A program made the translations under genes and the position numbers. A stretch of 44,543 bases of DNA from Ignavibacteria bacterium (lineage in GTDB: Bacteria; Bacteroidota; Ignavibacteria; Ch128b), in the NCBI GenBank assembly GCA_016873845.1, contig VGVX01000015.1:1-44543 (forward strand), read 5' to 3'. A model generated the notes under the pieces. It made no database searches and had not been told where the DNA came from. It was given only the letters and a program-made list of their open reading frames with translations. Shown here one piece after another: positions 24,210-34,166 of this stretch (its first letter is position 1; the number at the start of each line of letters is the position of its first letter).

Positions 24210-25064
24210 TTAAATAGTGGAAAAATCTATTTTGCCTTCAAATACCTGTTTTGCAGGTCCGATTAAAGAAATGTTGGTAAATTTTCCTTCATCATATTTG
24301 AAATCCACCTGCAAAACCTCCCCGCCAAAAGTCTTTACCTTTATTGGTTTATTAAGATTTTTCACTAAAAATGCAATTATGGCTGAGGATACACAGCCGG
24401 ATCCACAAGCCAAAGTTTCGGCTTCCACTCCACGCTCATAGGTTCTGATCGATATCTGGTCTTTGTCAATCATCTGTATGAAATTCACATTCAGTCCATC
24501 GGGGGCGAAATCAGAATGATACCTTAATTCTTTACCGAGTGAATTGACATCAACTTGAGTTAAATCTTTTGCAAGAGATTGTTTGTATGATGTATTAATG
24601 AGAATGTCATCAACAACAATGATTAAATGCTTGGAACCGATATCAACATAATTTGCATTAAATAATTGCCCAGCTGCTTCAACTTTGAAATTTAGTTTGA
24701 TACTATACGGTGGATTAATCCACTGCAGTATAGAATGCTCGTTGAGCACTTCAGCTCTAAATATCTGCCCTACAAATTCGAATTGAGTTTTTCTACCAAT
24801 TCTTCCTTTTTCATAAAGATATTTTACTGCACACCGAGCGCCATTTGCACAGAGTGCACCTCCGGAGCCATCAGAATTGTAATAAAGGATTTTAAAATTC
24901 ACTAATTGAGATTTGTGAATTGTCAAAATACCATCAGCTCCGATTCCATAATTTCTGCTGCAAAGTATCTTTATCTTTTCCGGAGTCAGTTCTATTGATT
25001 CATCATCGAAGAGAATAAAATCATTCCCTGCACCTGTCATTTTTGTAAATGAAATTAATTTCAT
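24210..25064 (-). CDS. dapF: Diaminopimelate epimerase
   Basis: The 284-residue enzyme interconverts LL- and meso-diaminopimelate for lysine and peptidoglycan synthesis. Both catalytic cysteines are present in their signature contexts: Cys72 in ALCANGARC and Cys220 in ETLACGSGC. The N-terminal KMTGAGNDFILFDD, IGADGIL and YYNSDGSGG blocks and the length match the family. It starts at ATG 25064. No other dap genes are adjacent. Confidence 0.96.
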   Translation of the reverse strand: MKLISFTKMTGAGNDFILFDDESIELTPEKIKILCSRNYGIGADGILTIHKSQLVNFKILYYNSDGSGGALCANGARCAVKYLYEKGRIGRKTQFEFVGQIFRAEVLNEHSILQWINPPYSIKLNFKVEAAGQLFNANYVDIGSKHLIIVVDDILINTSYKQSLAKDLTQVDVNSLGKELRYHSDFAPDGLNVNFIQMIDKDQISIRTYERGVEAETLACGSGCVSSAIIAFLVKNLNKPIKVKTFGGEVLQVDFKYDEGKFTNISLIGPAKQVFEGKIDFSTI

Positions 25065-25137
25065 AACATTAGATCACTTTTTGCTTCGCATTATTAAATA
25101 TTCCATGGCAACGGTAGTTTTTGCAGTTCAGATATTT

Positions 25138-26361
25138 TTATTCTTCCTTAACTCGCTTTAATAAAATCATCCCAAAAACAAAAAATACAGCGACTGACAG
25201 AATAGCTAATCTTTGACTGCCGCTTGACCATGAAACTAAACCGAAGACCAGCGGACCTAAAACAGCTGAAGATTTTCCGAAGAAAGAATAGAAACCAAAG
25301 AATTCTGTTTTTTTGTCAGATGGAGTAAGTTTACTCATCAAACTTCTGCTGACTGATTGAGTTGAGCCCATTCCTAAGCCAGCTGCTGCTCCTACAACGA
25401 AAAATATTTCTTTAGAATCAACTACTGACGCACTTACAATTACGATAAGCCAAAGAAAAAGAGTAATAAAGATTGTCCTCTTCTGTCCAATTGAATCAGC
25501 GACGATACCAAACACAACCGAACCAAAAACTGCTGTCGTTTGAGCGACCATAAAAAATATTGTCAGCTCTGTCAAAGAAAATTGAAGCGTGGTCTTTGCG
25601 TAGATACCAGAAAAATAAATTGCTGTATTTACTCCTTCGATGTAAAAGAAAAAAGCAACTAAAAATGCAGCCAGATTTTTATACTGTTTAAGGTGAGTTA
25701 AAGTAAATCTAACTCGATCAATTCCTATTTTGAAATATGATTTCTGGACCTCAATTGGTTTCTTAGTGTCGTGCAAATACAAGAACAATGGTATGGCAAA
25801 GATTAGAAAAAAGACTGCTGAGATAGGAAAAGTAATTCGGACTAATTCATTGGCGACTAGCGGATAAACAATTAAGAGCGAAACAAGTGAACCAACATAA
25901 CCCATTGCATAGCCGTAACCCGAAGTTCTTCCAAAATTCTTTTCCTCTGTAATTTCTGGCAGGAAGGCATCATAGAATACCAGACCGGCTTCAAATCCAA
26001 TGTTTGCTATTATGAATAAAATAATACCAGTAAGTATCATTCCTCCTTCAACAAAATAGAGGAGTGAAGAGAAGAGAATGCAGAGCAAAGTAAAGAAAAG
26101 TAAAAATCTTTTTTTGCCGGCAGAATGATCTGCGATTGCACCGAGAATTGGTGAAATCAATGCAACAATTAACATTGAAATACTTGTTCCTAAGCTCCAA
26201 TAGAAATCCCCAATTGGTTTATTCTCGGCAATAGTCTCCTTAAAATAGACCGCAAAAACAAAAGTAACGATGGTTATGGAAAACGATGTGTTAGCAAAAT
26301 CGAATAAAGTCCAAACAAAAATTTTTCGGTAAGCTTTAGAGAAAAGTTTTTTAATACTCAA
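25138..26361 (-). CDS. UMF1/Atg22-type major facilitator transporter
   Basis: The 407-residue membrane protein has about 12 hydrophobic segments. The opening WTLFDFANTSFSITIVTFVF, then SPILGAIADHSAGKKR (the MFS loop 2-3 motif) and VFYDAFLPEI (family-specific), identifies the UMF1 family related to vacuolar effluxer Atg22. The substrate is unknown; amino-acid efflux is a family-based guess. It starts at TTG 26361, whose TTGA overlaps the nusB stop, so it is probably translated by coupling with nusB. The next gene, dapF, is about 70 bases downstream. Confidence 0.88.
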   Translation of the reverse strand: MSIKKLFSKAYRKIFVWTLFDFANTSFSITIVTFVFAVYFKETIAENKPIGDFYWSLGTSISMLIVALISPILGAIADHSAGKKRFLLFFTLLCILFSSLLYFVEGGMILTGIILFIIANIGFEAGLVFYDAFLPEITEEKNFGRTSGYGYAMGYVGSLVSLLIVYPLVANELVRITFPISAVFFLIFAIPLFLYLHDTKKPIEVQKSYFKIGIDRVRFTLTHLKQYKNLAAFLVAFFFYIEGVNTAIYFSGIYAKTTLQFSLTELTIFFMVAQTTAVFGSVVFGIVADSIGQKRTIFITLFLWLIVIVSASVVDSKEIFFVVGAAAGLGMGSTQSVSRSLMSKLTPSDKKTEFFGFYSFFGKSSAVLGPLVFGLVSWSSGSQRLAILSVAVFFVFGMILLKRVKEE

Positions 26362-26825
26362 TTTTTAGGATTTATATTATTTTCTACTAATCCCCGCCCC
26401 TTTTTACTAATTTTATTTTGATTCTTTAACCTCTTAAGTATTGCGTCGAGAACACCATTAATGAATTTATCGCTGTGATCTGTGCTGAATCTCTTGGCGA
26501 TCTCAAGAACTTCATTAATCGAAACCTTTGTTGGAATATCCGGAAAATATAGCATCTCACAGATACCCATTCGAATAAGGATTTTATCAATTACAGCAAT
26601 TCGGTTTATGTCCCAATTTTTTGCAGTATCGATTATCAATTCATCAAATTCTGCAGTATGTTCTATGGTTCTTAATGTGAGGGATTTTATAAAATTGATG
26701 GTATCTTCGGAATCGACATCCTGAGTGAGTTCTTTGAAAAGAAAATCTAATGATTCGTTTGAGAGTTCATGTGCATAAAGGATTTGAAGTACTTTTTCTC
26801 GTAATTGTCGTCTTGTTGATGTCAT
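26358..26825 (-). CDS. nusB: Transcription antitermination factor NusB
   Basis: The 155-residue protein opens with TSTRRQLREKVLQILYAHE and has the helical C-terminal half typical of NusB (NRIAVIDKILIRMGICEMLYF, IPTKVSINEVLEIAKRFSTD, KFINGVLDAIL). NusB binds boxA RNA with NusE (S10) in rRNA antitermination. A basic tail of about 15 residues follows the domain. It starts at ATG 26825 and overlaps the downstream transporter gene by 4 bases. Confidence 0.95.
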   Translation of the reverse strand: MTSTRRQLREKVLQILYAHELSNESLDFLFKELTQDVDSEDTINFIKSLTLRTIEHTAEFDELIIDTAKNWDINRIAVIDKILIRMGICEMLYFPDIPTKVSINEVLEIAKRFSTDHSDKFINGVLDAILKRLKNQNKISKKGRGLVENNINPKN

Positions 26826-26867
26826 CTATTTCAAATTTCAATTCTTTATAAGCGTTGCAAAGGTTCT

Positions 26868-27911
26868 CTAGATTCCGAATAACCAGTACAAAGTTAAAGA
26901 AACAGTGTCTCTTATCCTAAACCAAATTTCAGAGATGAAATCTAATTTGTTGTCAGAACGAACTAAAGTCAAATTCATGTTATGAAAATTTGCGATTTCT
27001 GAAATTCTTCTTAGATGGAATTGATCCGAAACGACTATTACCTTCGAAAAAGCTTGTTCAGGTTGAACTTTATTTTTCAGAAAACTGATTTGCTCAAGTG
27101 TGTTCGTTGTTCGTTCTTCTTTTATAATATCCGAACTTGAAACTCCCATTTTGAGCAATTCTCTTTCGGCTACATCTGCTTCAGTCATCTCACCAGGTGC
27201 ATTAGCTCCGGTAATAATTATTTTATTACAAATTCTGTTTCTATAAAGTTTATTCGCTTTACGTAATCTTCCGGCAAATACGGGGCTTGCGCGATTTTTA
27301 CTCCACACTGCAGCGCCGGGAATTAGAACAGCATCATATTTAGCCCCCGGTTTTATAATGTTAGTAGATTCATCTTTCATCGATAGAGTCGAAGTGAATG
27401 AAAACAACATGATAAGGACAAAAAGTAAAAATGAATAAATAAAACTTTTAAAAATTGGATTTCGAGTTTTCCCAAATGTGAAGAAAATGATATTAAATAA
27501 GAGAATGAATTTTACTATAAGAAAAAATAAAAAGAACAATGCTCGAAAAATTTTGTCAGGTGCAAAACCTAAAGTATAAATTAGGACCTTATGTAAATCC
27601 AGTTGAATGAAAAAGTCATTTAACAAAAGAGGTACAAACGAAAAGAGGGAAAGATTTAATAAAATCTGCACTCTAAACATTTCTATTCGGGAGCCAAAAA
27701 AGAACAGGAAAAGAATCAGTAATATGATTGAACACGATATAATTAGATTCAACAAATTTCCAGTGAAGCCAATATCAAGGTTTGATAATGTTAAACCCTG
27801 CGATCGGTATTTTATAGAATAAAGATAAACAAGATTCAATATTTCGAGAGCACACATAAGCAAGAACAGGAACTTTTTCCGGAGGGAATTATCAATTTTA
27901 CTTTTTTTCAA
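26868..27911 (-). CDS. YdcF/ElyC-family (DUF218) membrane protein
   Basis: In this 347-residue protein about five hydrophobic segments span residues 10-180. A C-terminal DUF218 domain follows (YDAVLIPGAAVWSKNRASPVFAGRL, KIIITGANAPGEMTEADVAERELLKMGV, ERTTNTLEQISF, VVSDQFHLRRI). Relatives include SanA, ElyC and YdcF, implicated in envelope integrity and undecaprenyl-phosphate metabolism. The membrane part is larger than in the enterobacterial proteins. The start is TTG 27911, and TTGA overlaps the ABC ATPase stop. nusB follows 42 bases further on. Confidence 0.85.
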   Translation of the reverse strand: MKKSKIDNSLRKKFLFLLMCALEILNLVYLYSIKYRSQGLTLSNLDIGFTGNLLNLIISCSIILLILFLFFFGSRIEMFRVQILLNLSLFSFVPLLLNDFFIQLDLHKVLIYTLGFAPDKIFRALFFLFFLIVKFILLFNIIFFTFGKTRNPIFKSFIYSFLLFVLIMLFSFTSTLSMKDESTNIIKPGAKYDAVLIPGAAVWSKNRASPVFAGRLRKANKLYRNRICNKIIITGANAPGEMTEADVAERELLKMGVSSSDIIKEERTTNTLEQISFLKNKVQPEQAFSKVIVVSDQFHLRRISEIANFHNMNLTLVRSDNKLDFISEIWFRIRDTVSLTLYWLFGI

Positions 27912-28708
27912 TCTGCTGCCTCAAATGGATTCAAAAATATCTGCGGAAGCGTGCCGCCTCTTTCCCAAACTACTTTACTCTTTATTTCAAAAGTCTTTCG
28001 AATCAATTCCTCGGTGAAAACTTCGGCAGTTAGTCCATCTTTTAATATTTTTCCTTCTTTCAGAAAAATTATTCGATTACTGTATAGGGCAGATAGATTA
28101 ATATCATGTGAAACGGAGATAATCGTCTTACCGTTCTCATTGATTTTCTTCAAATAATTAAAAATCGAAATTTGGTGTTTTAGATCGAGATGAGTGCTCG
28201 GTTCATCGAGTAATAATATTTCAGAATCCTGTGCGAGTGCCCGCGCAAGTATTACTTTCTGAAGTTCTCCTCCTGAAATTTCGTTTATGCTCTTATTTTT
28301 CAACTCATCGAGCTGTAAAATTCTAATCACATTTTCAACTGACTGAATATCTTGAATATTTTCAAATCCGTATATACTAAAATACGGCGTTCGCCCCATT
28401 AAAATTATTTCAAACACACTGTAAGGAAATACTGAATAAAATTTTTGCGGCACATAGGCAACAAGCTTATAAAATTTCTTCAAATCGTATTCAGCGAAAT
28501 CCCGCTCATTTAATTTCAGATTTCCTTTTACAGGATTTAACAATTTTGCGAGAATTTTTAGTAGTGTTGTTTTGCCCGAACCATTTGGTCCGATGATGCT
28601 GAGAAATTCCCCTTTTTCTACATGGAAGGAAATATTATTCAATACATCTCCTTTAACTGACGGAAAAGGATAATTGAATGATAAATTTTTTATTTCAAGT
28701 AGACTCAC
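27908..28708 (-). CDS. ABC transporter ATP-binding protein (FecE/BtuD-like)
   Basis: The 266-residue ATPase has the Walker A motif GPNGSGKT (40-47), a Q-loop near YVPQKF, signature ISGGELQKV, Walker B ILLLDEPSTH and switch His in VSHDIN. The sequence style (YVPQKFYSVFPYSVFEIILMG) is that of iron-siderophore/cobalamin importers. No permease or substrate-binding gene is adjacent, which is unusual for this class, so the partner must lie elsewhere. The start is GTG 28708, 17 bases after the DUF255 gene. Its TGA stop is shared with the TTG start of the YdcF-like gene. Confidence 0.9.
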   Translation of the reverse strand: MSLLEIKNLSFNYPFPSVKGDVLNNISFHVEKGEFLSIIGPNGSGKTTLLKILAKLLNPVKGNLKLNERDFAEYDLKKFYKLVAYVPQKFYSVFPYSVFEIILMGRTPYFSIYGFENIQDIQSVENVIRILQLDELKNKSINEISGGELQKVILARALAQDSEILLLDEPSTHLDLKHQISIFNYLKKINENGKTIISVSHDINLSALYSNRIIFLKEGKILKDGLTAEVFTEELIRKTFEIKSKVVWERGGTLPQIFLNPFEAAD

Positions 28709-28725
28709 AAGAAAAATTTACAACT

Positions 28726-30780
28726 TTAATTCGGAGCAAACAAAAAAACTTTTTTCAATTCTTCCAGATTATCAATTGGCGATTGACAAGCAAAATCCTT
28801 GCAAATGAAAACGGTGGTTTTATTCTCTATTGTTTCTTTATGCTTAAGATAATTAAACTTTTGATCGAGCAGTACATCGGCATGAATTAAAATTTCATTC
28901 GGGTAATAATTATTTAAGATAACTTTCTGAAATTCTCTTGATTCCCTTTCATCAGCACCTCCAAAAAGAATTACTTCCCGTGAACCTTGTGTGAAAGATA
29001 AAGACTCGCTCAGCAAACAACCGAATGCCAATGGATTTTTTTTCATTTTTTCAGTCATTGTTCTCACTAAGTCCTCGCATATTCTAATGTATTTTTCATT
29101 CTCGAATATCTTACCCAATTTGAAAAAGAGAGCAGCAGATGATGAATTGCCGGAAGGAACAGCATTATCATATAATTGCGTTGGGCGAATAATTAAATCA
29201 TTTGCATGAAGGCTTGATTGATAAAAATATTTTTCTTTATCATTATAAAATTTTTCTAATACAATCTTCGAAAATTTATAAGCTTCCATAAGATATTCAA
29301 CTTTGGAAGAAACTTCATATAAACTTATTAATCCAAGTGAAAGATTTGCATAATCTTCAAGAAATCCATTGATTTTAGATTGTCCCATCCGATGTGTGTG
29401 ATAAAGCTTTCCTTGATGTTGCAAATTATTCAAAATGAATTCGGCATTTTTTTTTGCCGCTTGCAGATATTTTTTGTTATTGGTTATTCTATATCCATAG
29501 CAAAAAGCGGTAATCATTAATCCATTCCAATCGACTAAAATTTTATTATCAGTGAGTGGTTTAACTCTTTTTCCTCGCTCCTTCAACAAAGTAATTTTGC
29601 ATTTTTCAATTACCGTAGCAATTATCTCAGCGTTCACATTAATGGAAGCTGCAAAATCTTTAATCTTCTTTTTAACATGTAAAATGTTTTTCCCCTCAAA
29701 GTTTCCTTCATCTGTAATGTCAAAATAACTTGTAATAATGTTAGCTTCTTTGGGATTGAGGATTTCAAATACTTGTTGTTTTGTCCAAGTATAGTAATTT
29801 CCTTCTTCTCCTTCGGAATCTGCATCCTGAGTTGAATAAAATTCTCCTTCAGCGCCGGTCATTTCTCTCAGAATATACTCGAGAGTTTCTTCAGTTTTAT
29901 TTCTATAAAATAAATTCTGAGTGATCATAAAAAGTTTCGACAGCAGGGTTACTAAAAGAGCATTATCATAAAGCATTTTTTCAAAATGAGGTACTAGCCA
30001 TTTCGAATCAGTGGAATACCTATGAAATCCACCCCCCAAATGATCGTATAATCCACCATTAGACAATCGTTGAACACTTGTTTCAACAATTTCCAAGATT
30101 TCATTATTTCTTTGTATACAATAAAAATCTAAAAGAAAAGTTAAAACCATCGAATTCGGAAATTTGGGTGCCGAACCAAATCCTCCAAATTTACTATCGT
30201 AATTTTTTTTGATTGTGTCTATTATTTCTTTATAAAATTCATTTGAAAACGAATCGCTCGCTCGGTTGACATTATTCAATTGCTGAAGAGATTCTCGTAT
30301 CGCAAAACCGTTGTCATCTATTTCCTTTCGTTTATCCTGATAAATTTTATTGATCCAATTTAATACTTTCTTGAAACCCGCTCTGCCATATCTATCCTCT
30401 GGTGGAAAGTACGTCCCACCATAAAAGGGGATTTTGTCGGGAGTAAGAAAAACAGTCATAGGCCAGCCGCCGTTTCCGGTTGTTAGTTGAACAAAATTCA
30501 TATAAATGTTATCAATATCTGGTCTTTCTTCTCGATCAATTTTAATATTCACAAAGTTGTCGTTCATTATGCCTGCAATCGTTTCATTTTCGAAACTTTC
30601 TTTTTCCATCACGTGACACCAATGACAAGCACTATAACCAATGCTTAATAAAATTGGTTTATCTACCAGCTTTGCTTTTTGAAATGCTTCATCACACCAA
30701 GGGAACCAATCGACGGGATTATAAGCATGCTGAAGAAGGTATGGACTAGTTTCACTTATAAGTCGGTTTGGGTTCGGCAT
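28726..30780 (-). CDS. DUF255 thioredoxin-fold protein (YyaL/SPATA20-like)
   Basis: The 684-residue protein has an N-terminal thioredoxin-like domain with Cys52-His-Trp-Cys55 ([11 protein letters not shown]) and the family block [19 protein letters not shown]. The remainder is an alpha/alpha-barrel of six-hairpin glycosidase type ([59 protein letters not shown]). Full length is normal for the family. The physiological role is unknown. It starts at ATG 30780 and leads a minus-strand unit with the ABC ATPase and the YdcF-like gene. Confidence 0.93.
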   Translation of the reverse strand: MPNPNRLISETSPYLLQHAYNPVDWFPWCDEAFQKAKLVDKPILLSIGYSACHWCHVMEKESFENETIAGIMNDNFVNIKIDREERPDIDNIYMNFVQLTTGNGGWPMTVFLTPDKIPFYGGTYFPPEDRYGRAGFKKVLNWINKIYQDKRKEIDDNGFAIRESLQQLNNVNRASDSFSNEFYKEIIDTIKKNYDSKFGGFGSAPKFPNSMVLTFLLDFYCIQRNNEILEIVETSVQRLSNGGLYDHLGGGFHRYSTDSKWLVPHFEKMLYDNALLVTLLSKLFMITQNLFYRNKTEETLEYILREMTGAEGEFYSTQDADSEGEEGNYYTWTKQQVFEILNPKEANIITSYFDITDEGNFEGKNILHVKKKIKDFAASINVNAEIIATVIEKCKITLLKERGKRVKPLTDNKILVDWNGLMITAFCYGYRITNNKKYLQAAKKNAEFILNNLQHQGKLYHTHRMGQSKINGFLEDYANLSLGLISLYEVSSKVEYLMEAYKFSKIVLEKFYNDKEKYFYQSSLHANDLIIRPTQLYDNAVPSGNSSSAALFFKLGKIFENEKYIRICEDLVRTMTEKMKKNPLAFGCLLSESLSFTQGSREVILFGGADERESREFQKVILNNYYPNEILIHADVLLDQKFNYLKHKETIENKTTVFICKDFACQSPIDNLEELKKVFLFAPN

Positions 30781-30926
30781 TTTGCGTATTTCCTAATTTA
30801 CTTGTGTTCACACTTCCCTAACATAAAATTTAACTTGAAAAGTTCAAATTCAAACCTAGAATAACTACAAGACTACTTAGTTCCAATTTTATTTACTCTT
30901 ATTTCCTTAATAATGAAGATGAACCT

Positions 30927-30980
30927 CCCCGCTGCAAGCTGCGGGGACTTTAACCCTATCTTATCGTCCGCCGGAGCGGA
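30927..30980. repeat. Two GC-rich hairpins in a divergent promoter region
   Basis: CCCCGC-TGCAAGCT-GCGGGG (30927-30946) and TCCGC-CGGA-GCGGA (30967-30980) form a GC-rich island in the AT-rich 255-base gap between the divergent DUF255 and ABC exporter genes. No T-run follows. It is either a dispersed repeat or a leader structure. I see no convincing promoter hexamers in the rest of the gap. Confidence 0.5.
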
Positions 30981-31035
30981 ACGCGAAGGGAGATTAAAGT
31001 TGAAATAAACAATCTTAACTCCTAATTTGAACACC

Positions 31036-31950
31036 ATGTTAAGCATTAAAAATCTCCACAAAGAATTCAAAAATGTAATTGCAGTAAATGATGTTTCATT
31101 TGATGTTGAGCCGGGTAGAATATTTGGAATACTTGGACCAAATGGAGCTGGAAAGACTACTACAATTAGATGTATTCTCGACATTATCAAACCAGATCGA
31201 GGTGAAATTCATTTTAATGGTATTTTAGCAGATGAAATTTTCCGCAACAAAGTCGGTTATTTGCCTGAAGAAAGAGGGCTTTATTCAAAGAGTCGAGTGA
31301 TAGATGTAATTAGCTATTTTGGAGAACTTCGCGGACTCTCTGCTTCACACGCGAGAAGCCAAACAAAATACTATCTGAAAAAATTAGAGATTGAACATTC
31401 CATTAACAAAAAAGTGAATGAGCTTTCAAAAGGCAACCAACAAAAAATCCAATTCATTGCTTCGGTGATCAATAATCCAACGATTTTAATACTAGATGAA
31501 CCTTTCGCTGGATTGGATCCAATTAATCAGCAGTTAATTAAAAATCTCATTAACGAATTTCTTGATGAAGGAAAAATCATTCTTCTTTCTACTCATCAAA
31601 TGGAGGTTGCAGAAAAATTGTGCAGCCAAATCTTATTGATCAATAAAGGTGAAGAAATTCTAAAAGGAAAATTAAGTGAGATAAAGAAAAATTTCGGAAA
31701 AGTTTCGCTTATAATTAAATCACCTCAGATTGGAAAAGATATTTTGAATTTCTCCGAAGTCTCAAGCGCAGATGTTTATGAAAATTATTCTGAAGTAGTG
31801 TTGAATCCTGGAATTGATTCGCAGCGCCTACTTAAACAGCTCATTGAGCAGTATGAAATAACAGGATTCGATTTAAAAGAGCCGTCTCTCAATTCGATTT
31901 TTATTGAAACAGTCTCCAATTCGAACATAAATGGAGGAGTGAAAAAGTGA
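31036..31950 (+). CDS. ABC-2 exporter ATP-binding protein (NatA-like)
   Basis: The 304-residue ATPase starts at ATG 31036; the in-frame TTG at 31027 is also possible, and neither has a clear ribosome site. Walker A GPNGAGKT is near residues 34-41. The LSKGNQQK signature, Walker B TILILDEPFAGLDP and a switch His (LSTHQM) follow. A C-terminal extension of about 80 residues is typical of NatA/YhaQ-type sodium or drug exporters. It overlaps the permease gene by 4 bases, and the pair forms a complete half-exporter. Confidence 0.92.
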   Translation: MLSIKNLHKEFKNVIAVNDVSFDVEPGRIFGILGPNGAGKTTTIRCILDIIKPDRGEIHFNGILADEIFRNKVGYLPEERGLYSKSRVIDVISYFGELRGLSASHARSQTKYYLKKLEIEHSINKKVNELSKGNQQKIQFIASVINNPTILILDEPFAGLDPINQQLIKNLINEFLDEGKIILLSTHQMEVAEKLCSQILLINKGEEILKGKLSEIKKNFGKVSLIIKSPQIGKDILNFSEVSSADVYENYSEVVLNPGIDSQRLLKQLIEQYEITGFDLKEPSLNSIFIETVSNSNINGGVKK

Positions 31951-33191
31951 AAAAAATTTTTTCCGTGGCTAAATGGGAGTATCTTGAAAAGGTTAAAACA
32001 AAAGCTTTCCTGATATTCATGATTTTATTTCCGGTCATTATTGTTGGAATGGCTTTTATTCCTGCTCTTTTGAATTCAGACGAAGAATCGGAAACAAAAG
32101 CTTTTGGATTCCTCGAATGCAATATTTCTATTTATGCTGAGTTTGTTGAGTCTCTCGCTAATTATAAAACAACAAATAACCAACCAAGTTATATTTTCAG
32201 AAAGTTTGATTCGATAGATGGCGAATGTGAGCGGAACAAATCGACAGCAGATAATTTTGTATTTCAACAGAAAATCGATGGTTATGTGTTAATCAAACAA
32301 GTTTCTGCTGATTCTGTATTGATAGAATTCCGGGGAGAAAATGTTTCAAATATTAAGGACATTAATAGATTTGAGAAAAAACTAAATGAAATTTTAGCTG
32401 AAAGGAAGATCACTGCCGCAGGTCTCTCACCCGAGCTTGTCGAAAGCTTCAAGAAAAAATTCGAAATCAGAGCAGTTAAAATATCTAAATCGGGAGAAGA
32501 AAAAGAGACGTCATTTATGGAAACATTTTGGTCGTCGTACATTTTTATTCTTCTATTGATGATGATGATCATTTTCACTGGCGGTATGCTGGTCAGAAGC
32601 GTTGTAGAAGAAAAATCAAATCGGATAATCGAAGTTCTTGTTTCATCCTGCACAGCAAATCAATTAATGGCAGGAAAAATTATTGGTTTAAGCGCGCTTG
32701 GATTGACTCAAGTTGTTGTATGGGGTTTACTTGGAATCGCACTCTCCGGGCCAATCGGGGCTTCTTTCATCAATTTTGAGAATCTAATTTTAATTTTTAT
32801 TTATTTTGCACTCGGTTATGTGTTTTATGCGGCGATTTTCGTTGCAATCGGTTCTCTTGCCAGTACCGAACAGGAAGCTCAACAGTATACGAGTTACATA
32901 AGTTTAATTCTGGTCATACCAATTATGCTTTCAATTCAAATCATGAATGAACCCAACTCTAACTTGGTGAGAATACTTTCGTACATCCCATTTACAACTG
33001 CACCAATCATGACGATGAAAATCCACATCGTTCAGCCCAGTCTGGTTGAATTTATTCTTACTATTGGAATAATGATTTTGGGTATCGTAATTGTAATTTT
33101 CATCGCAGGAAAAATTTTCCGTGTTGCAATTTTAAGTTATGGCAAAGCTCCGAAGCTGAAAGAAATTTTTCATTGGATTGCAAGTAAATAA
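31947..33191 (+). CDS. ABC-2 exporter permease (NatB-like)
   Basis: The 414-residue membrane protein starts at GTG 31947, overlapping the TGA of the ATPase gene (GTGA), with GGAGG at 31934-31938. It has a first membrane helix at about 20-40, a large extracytoplasmic domain at about 45-185, and five further helices including MMIIFTGGMLVRSVVEEKSNRIIEVLVSS, the hallmark region of ABC-2/NatB/YhaP permeases (key residues EEKSNRIIEVL). It partners with the preceding ATPase. The substrate is unknown; sodium or drug efflux is the family-based guess. Confidence 0.92.
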   Translation: MKKIFSVAKWEYLEKVKTKAFLIFMILFPVIIVGMAFIPALLNSDEESETKAFGFLECNISIYAEFVESLANYKTTNNQPSYIFRKFDSIDGECERNKSTADNFVFQQKIDGYVLIKQVSADSVLIEFRGENVSNIKDINRFEKKLNEILAERKITAAGLSPELVESFKKKFEIRAVKISKSGEEKETSFMETFWSSYIFILLLMMMIIFTGGMLVRSVVEEKSNRIIEVLVSSCTANQLMAGKIIGLSALGLTQVVVWGLLGIALSGPIGASFINFENLILIFIYFALGYVFYAAIFVAIGSLASTEQEAQQYTSYISLILVIPIMLSIQIMNEPNSNLVRILSYIPFTTAPIMTMKIHIVQPSLVEFILTIGIMILGIVIVIFIAGKIFRVAILSYGKAPKLKEIFHWIASK

Positions 33192-33200
33192 TTTGATTGT

Positions 33201-34166
33201 ATGTTTTACTTAGCTTCACTGCTCGCTTCTGTAATTCCAATGATAACCTACCTGATCATCATTTGGTGGTTGGATAGAAATGAGAGAGAACCATTAAAAT
33301 TTGTGTTTATTCATTTTATTTGGGGTGCAGTTGGGGCTGTAATTTTGGGATTGATTTGGAGCATTAGTCTTCATGGAATTTTGAAATTATACATTCCAAA
33401 CGAAGCAGCACACGAATTAACTGGTACAATATTAATTGCGCCAATCGTGGAAGAAATTACTAAAGGGATTTTCCTTTTAATCATGATTTCATATAAAAGT
33501 TACGACAATGTCACCGATGGGTTTGTGTACGGAGGAGCGATTGGAATAGGATTCGGCATGTCCGAGAATTTCCTTTATTTTATTTCATATCAAGCTGATT
33601 ACGTATCATGGATTTACCTCGTAATCGTTCGCACATTTCTAACAGCACTGATTCACTGCTCTTCAACTGGTTTGTTTGGATTGGCCCTCGGCTATGCTAA
33701 ATTTAGATCGACTCCGCAAAAATATTTGATCGCATTCTGTGGTTTGGCTGGCGCAGTACTATTACATGCATTTTGGAATGCATCTGTGAGCTTCTCAAAC
33801 ACATTTATACTGGGCATTGTTTACGGTGTTTGTGTAATAACATTGATGTTCTTGTTGTTTTTATCATCAATTTATCTGGAGCGAAAAATTATTTTAAGAG
33901 AGCTTCGTGAAGAAGCTGATAATAATTTGTTTAATTCAAAATTTTTGTCGGTCATTCCGTATTATTCTGTAAGAAGAAAACAAGGTTGGATTGACGAAAG
34001 TTTTAGAAAAGAATATATTAGAGCAGCAACAATGCTAGCTTTCAGAAAAATGCAATGGAAACAATTGAAATCTGGCTGGCGAAAAGAACTTTGTAAATAC
34101 GAAATTGAATTTCTTAGAGAAAAAATCGATCAGATGGACAATATCATCGAGGAAAAAAATAATTGA
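33201..34166 (+). CDS. PrsW-family intramembrane protease
   Basis: The 321-residue polytopic protein has the conserved motifs of the PrsW family: Glu84-Glu85 in APIVEEITKG, GFVYGGAIGIGFGMSENFLY with Glu122, His152 in a membrane segment, and LLHAFWN with His189. PrsW in Bacillus cleaves an anti-sigma factor; the target here is unknown. A charged cytoplasmic tail of about 100 residues follows the membrane part. The start is ATG 33201, 9 bases after the exporter permease. The stop shares TTGA with the next gene. Confidence 0.88.
   Translation: MFYLASLLASVIPMITYLIIIWWLDRNEREPLKFVFIHFIWGAVGAVILGLIWSISLHGILKLYIPNEAAHELTGTILIAPIVEEITKGIFLLIMISYKSYDNVTDGFVYGGAIGIGFGMSENFLYFISYQADYVSWIYLVIVRTFLTALIHCSSTGLFGLALGYAKFRSTPQKYLIAFCGLAGAVLLHAFWNASVSFSNTFILGIVYGVCVITLMFLLFLSSIYLERKIILRELREEADNNLFNSKFLSVIPYYSVRRKQGWIDESFRKEYIRAATMLAFRKMQWKQLKSGWRKELCKYEIEFLREKIDQMDNIIEEKNN

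Noticed and set aside
30873-31190. 105-residue open frame on the minus strand
   Set aside because: It overlaps the start of the NatA-like ATPase. The VVFPAPFGPS stretch is the reverse-strand echo of the Walker A region.
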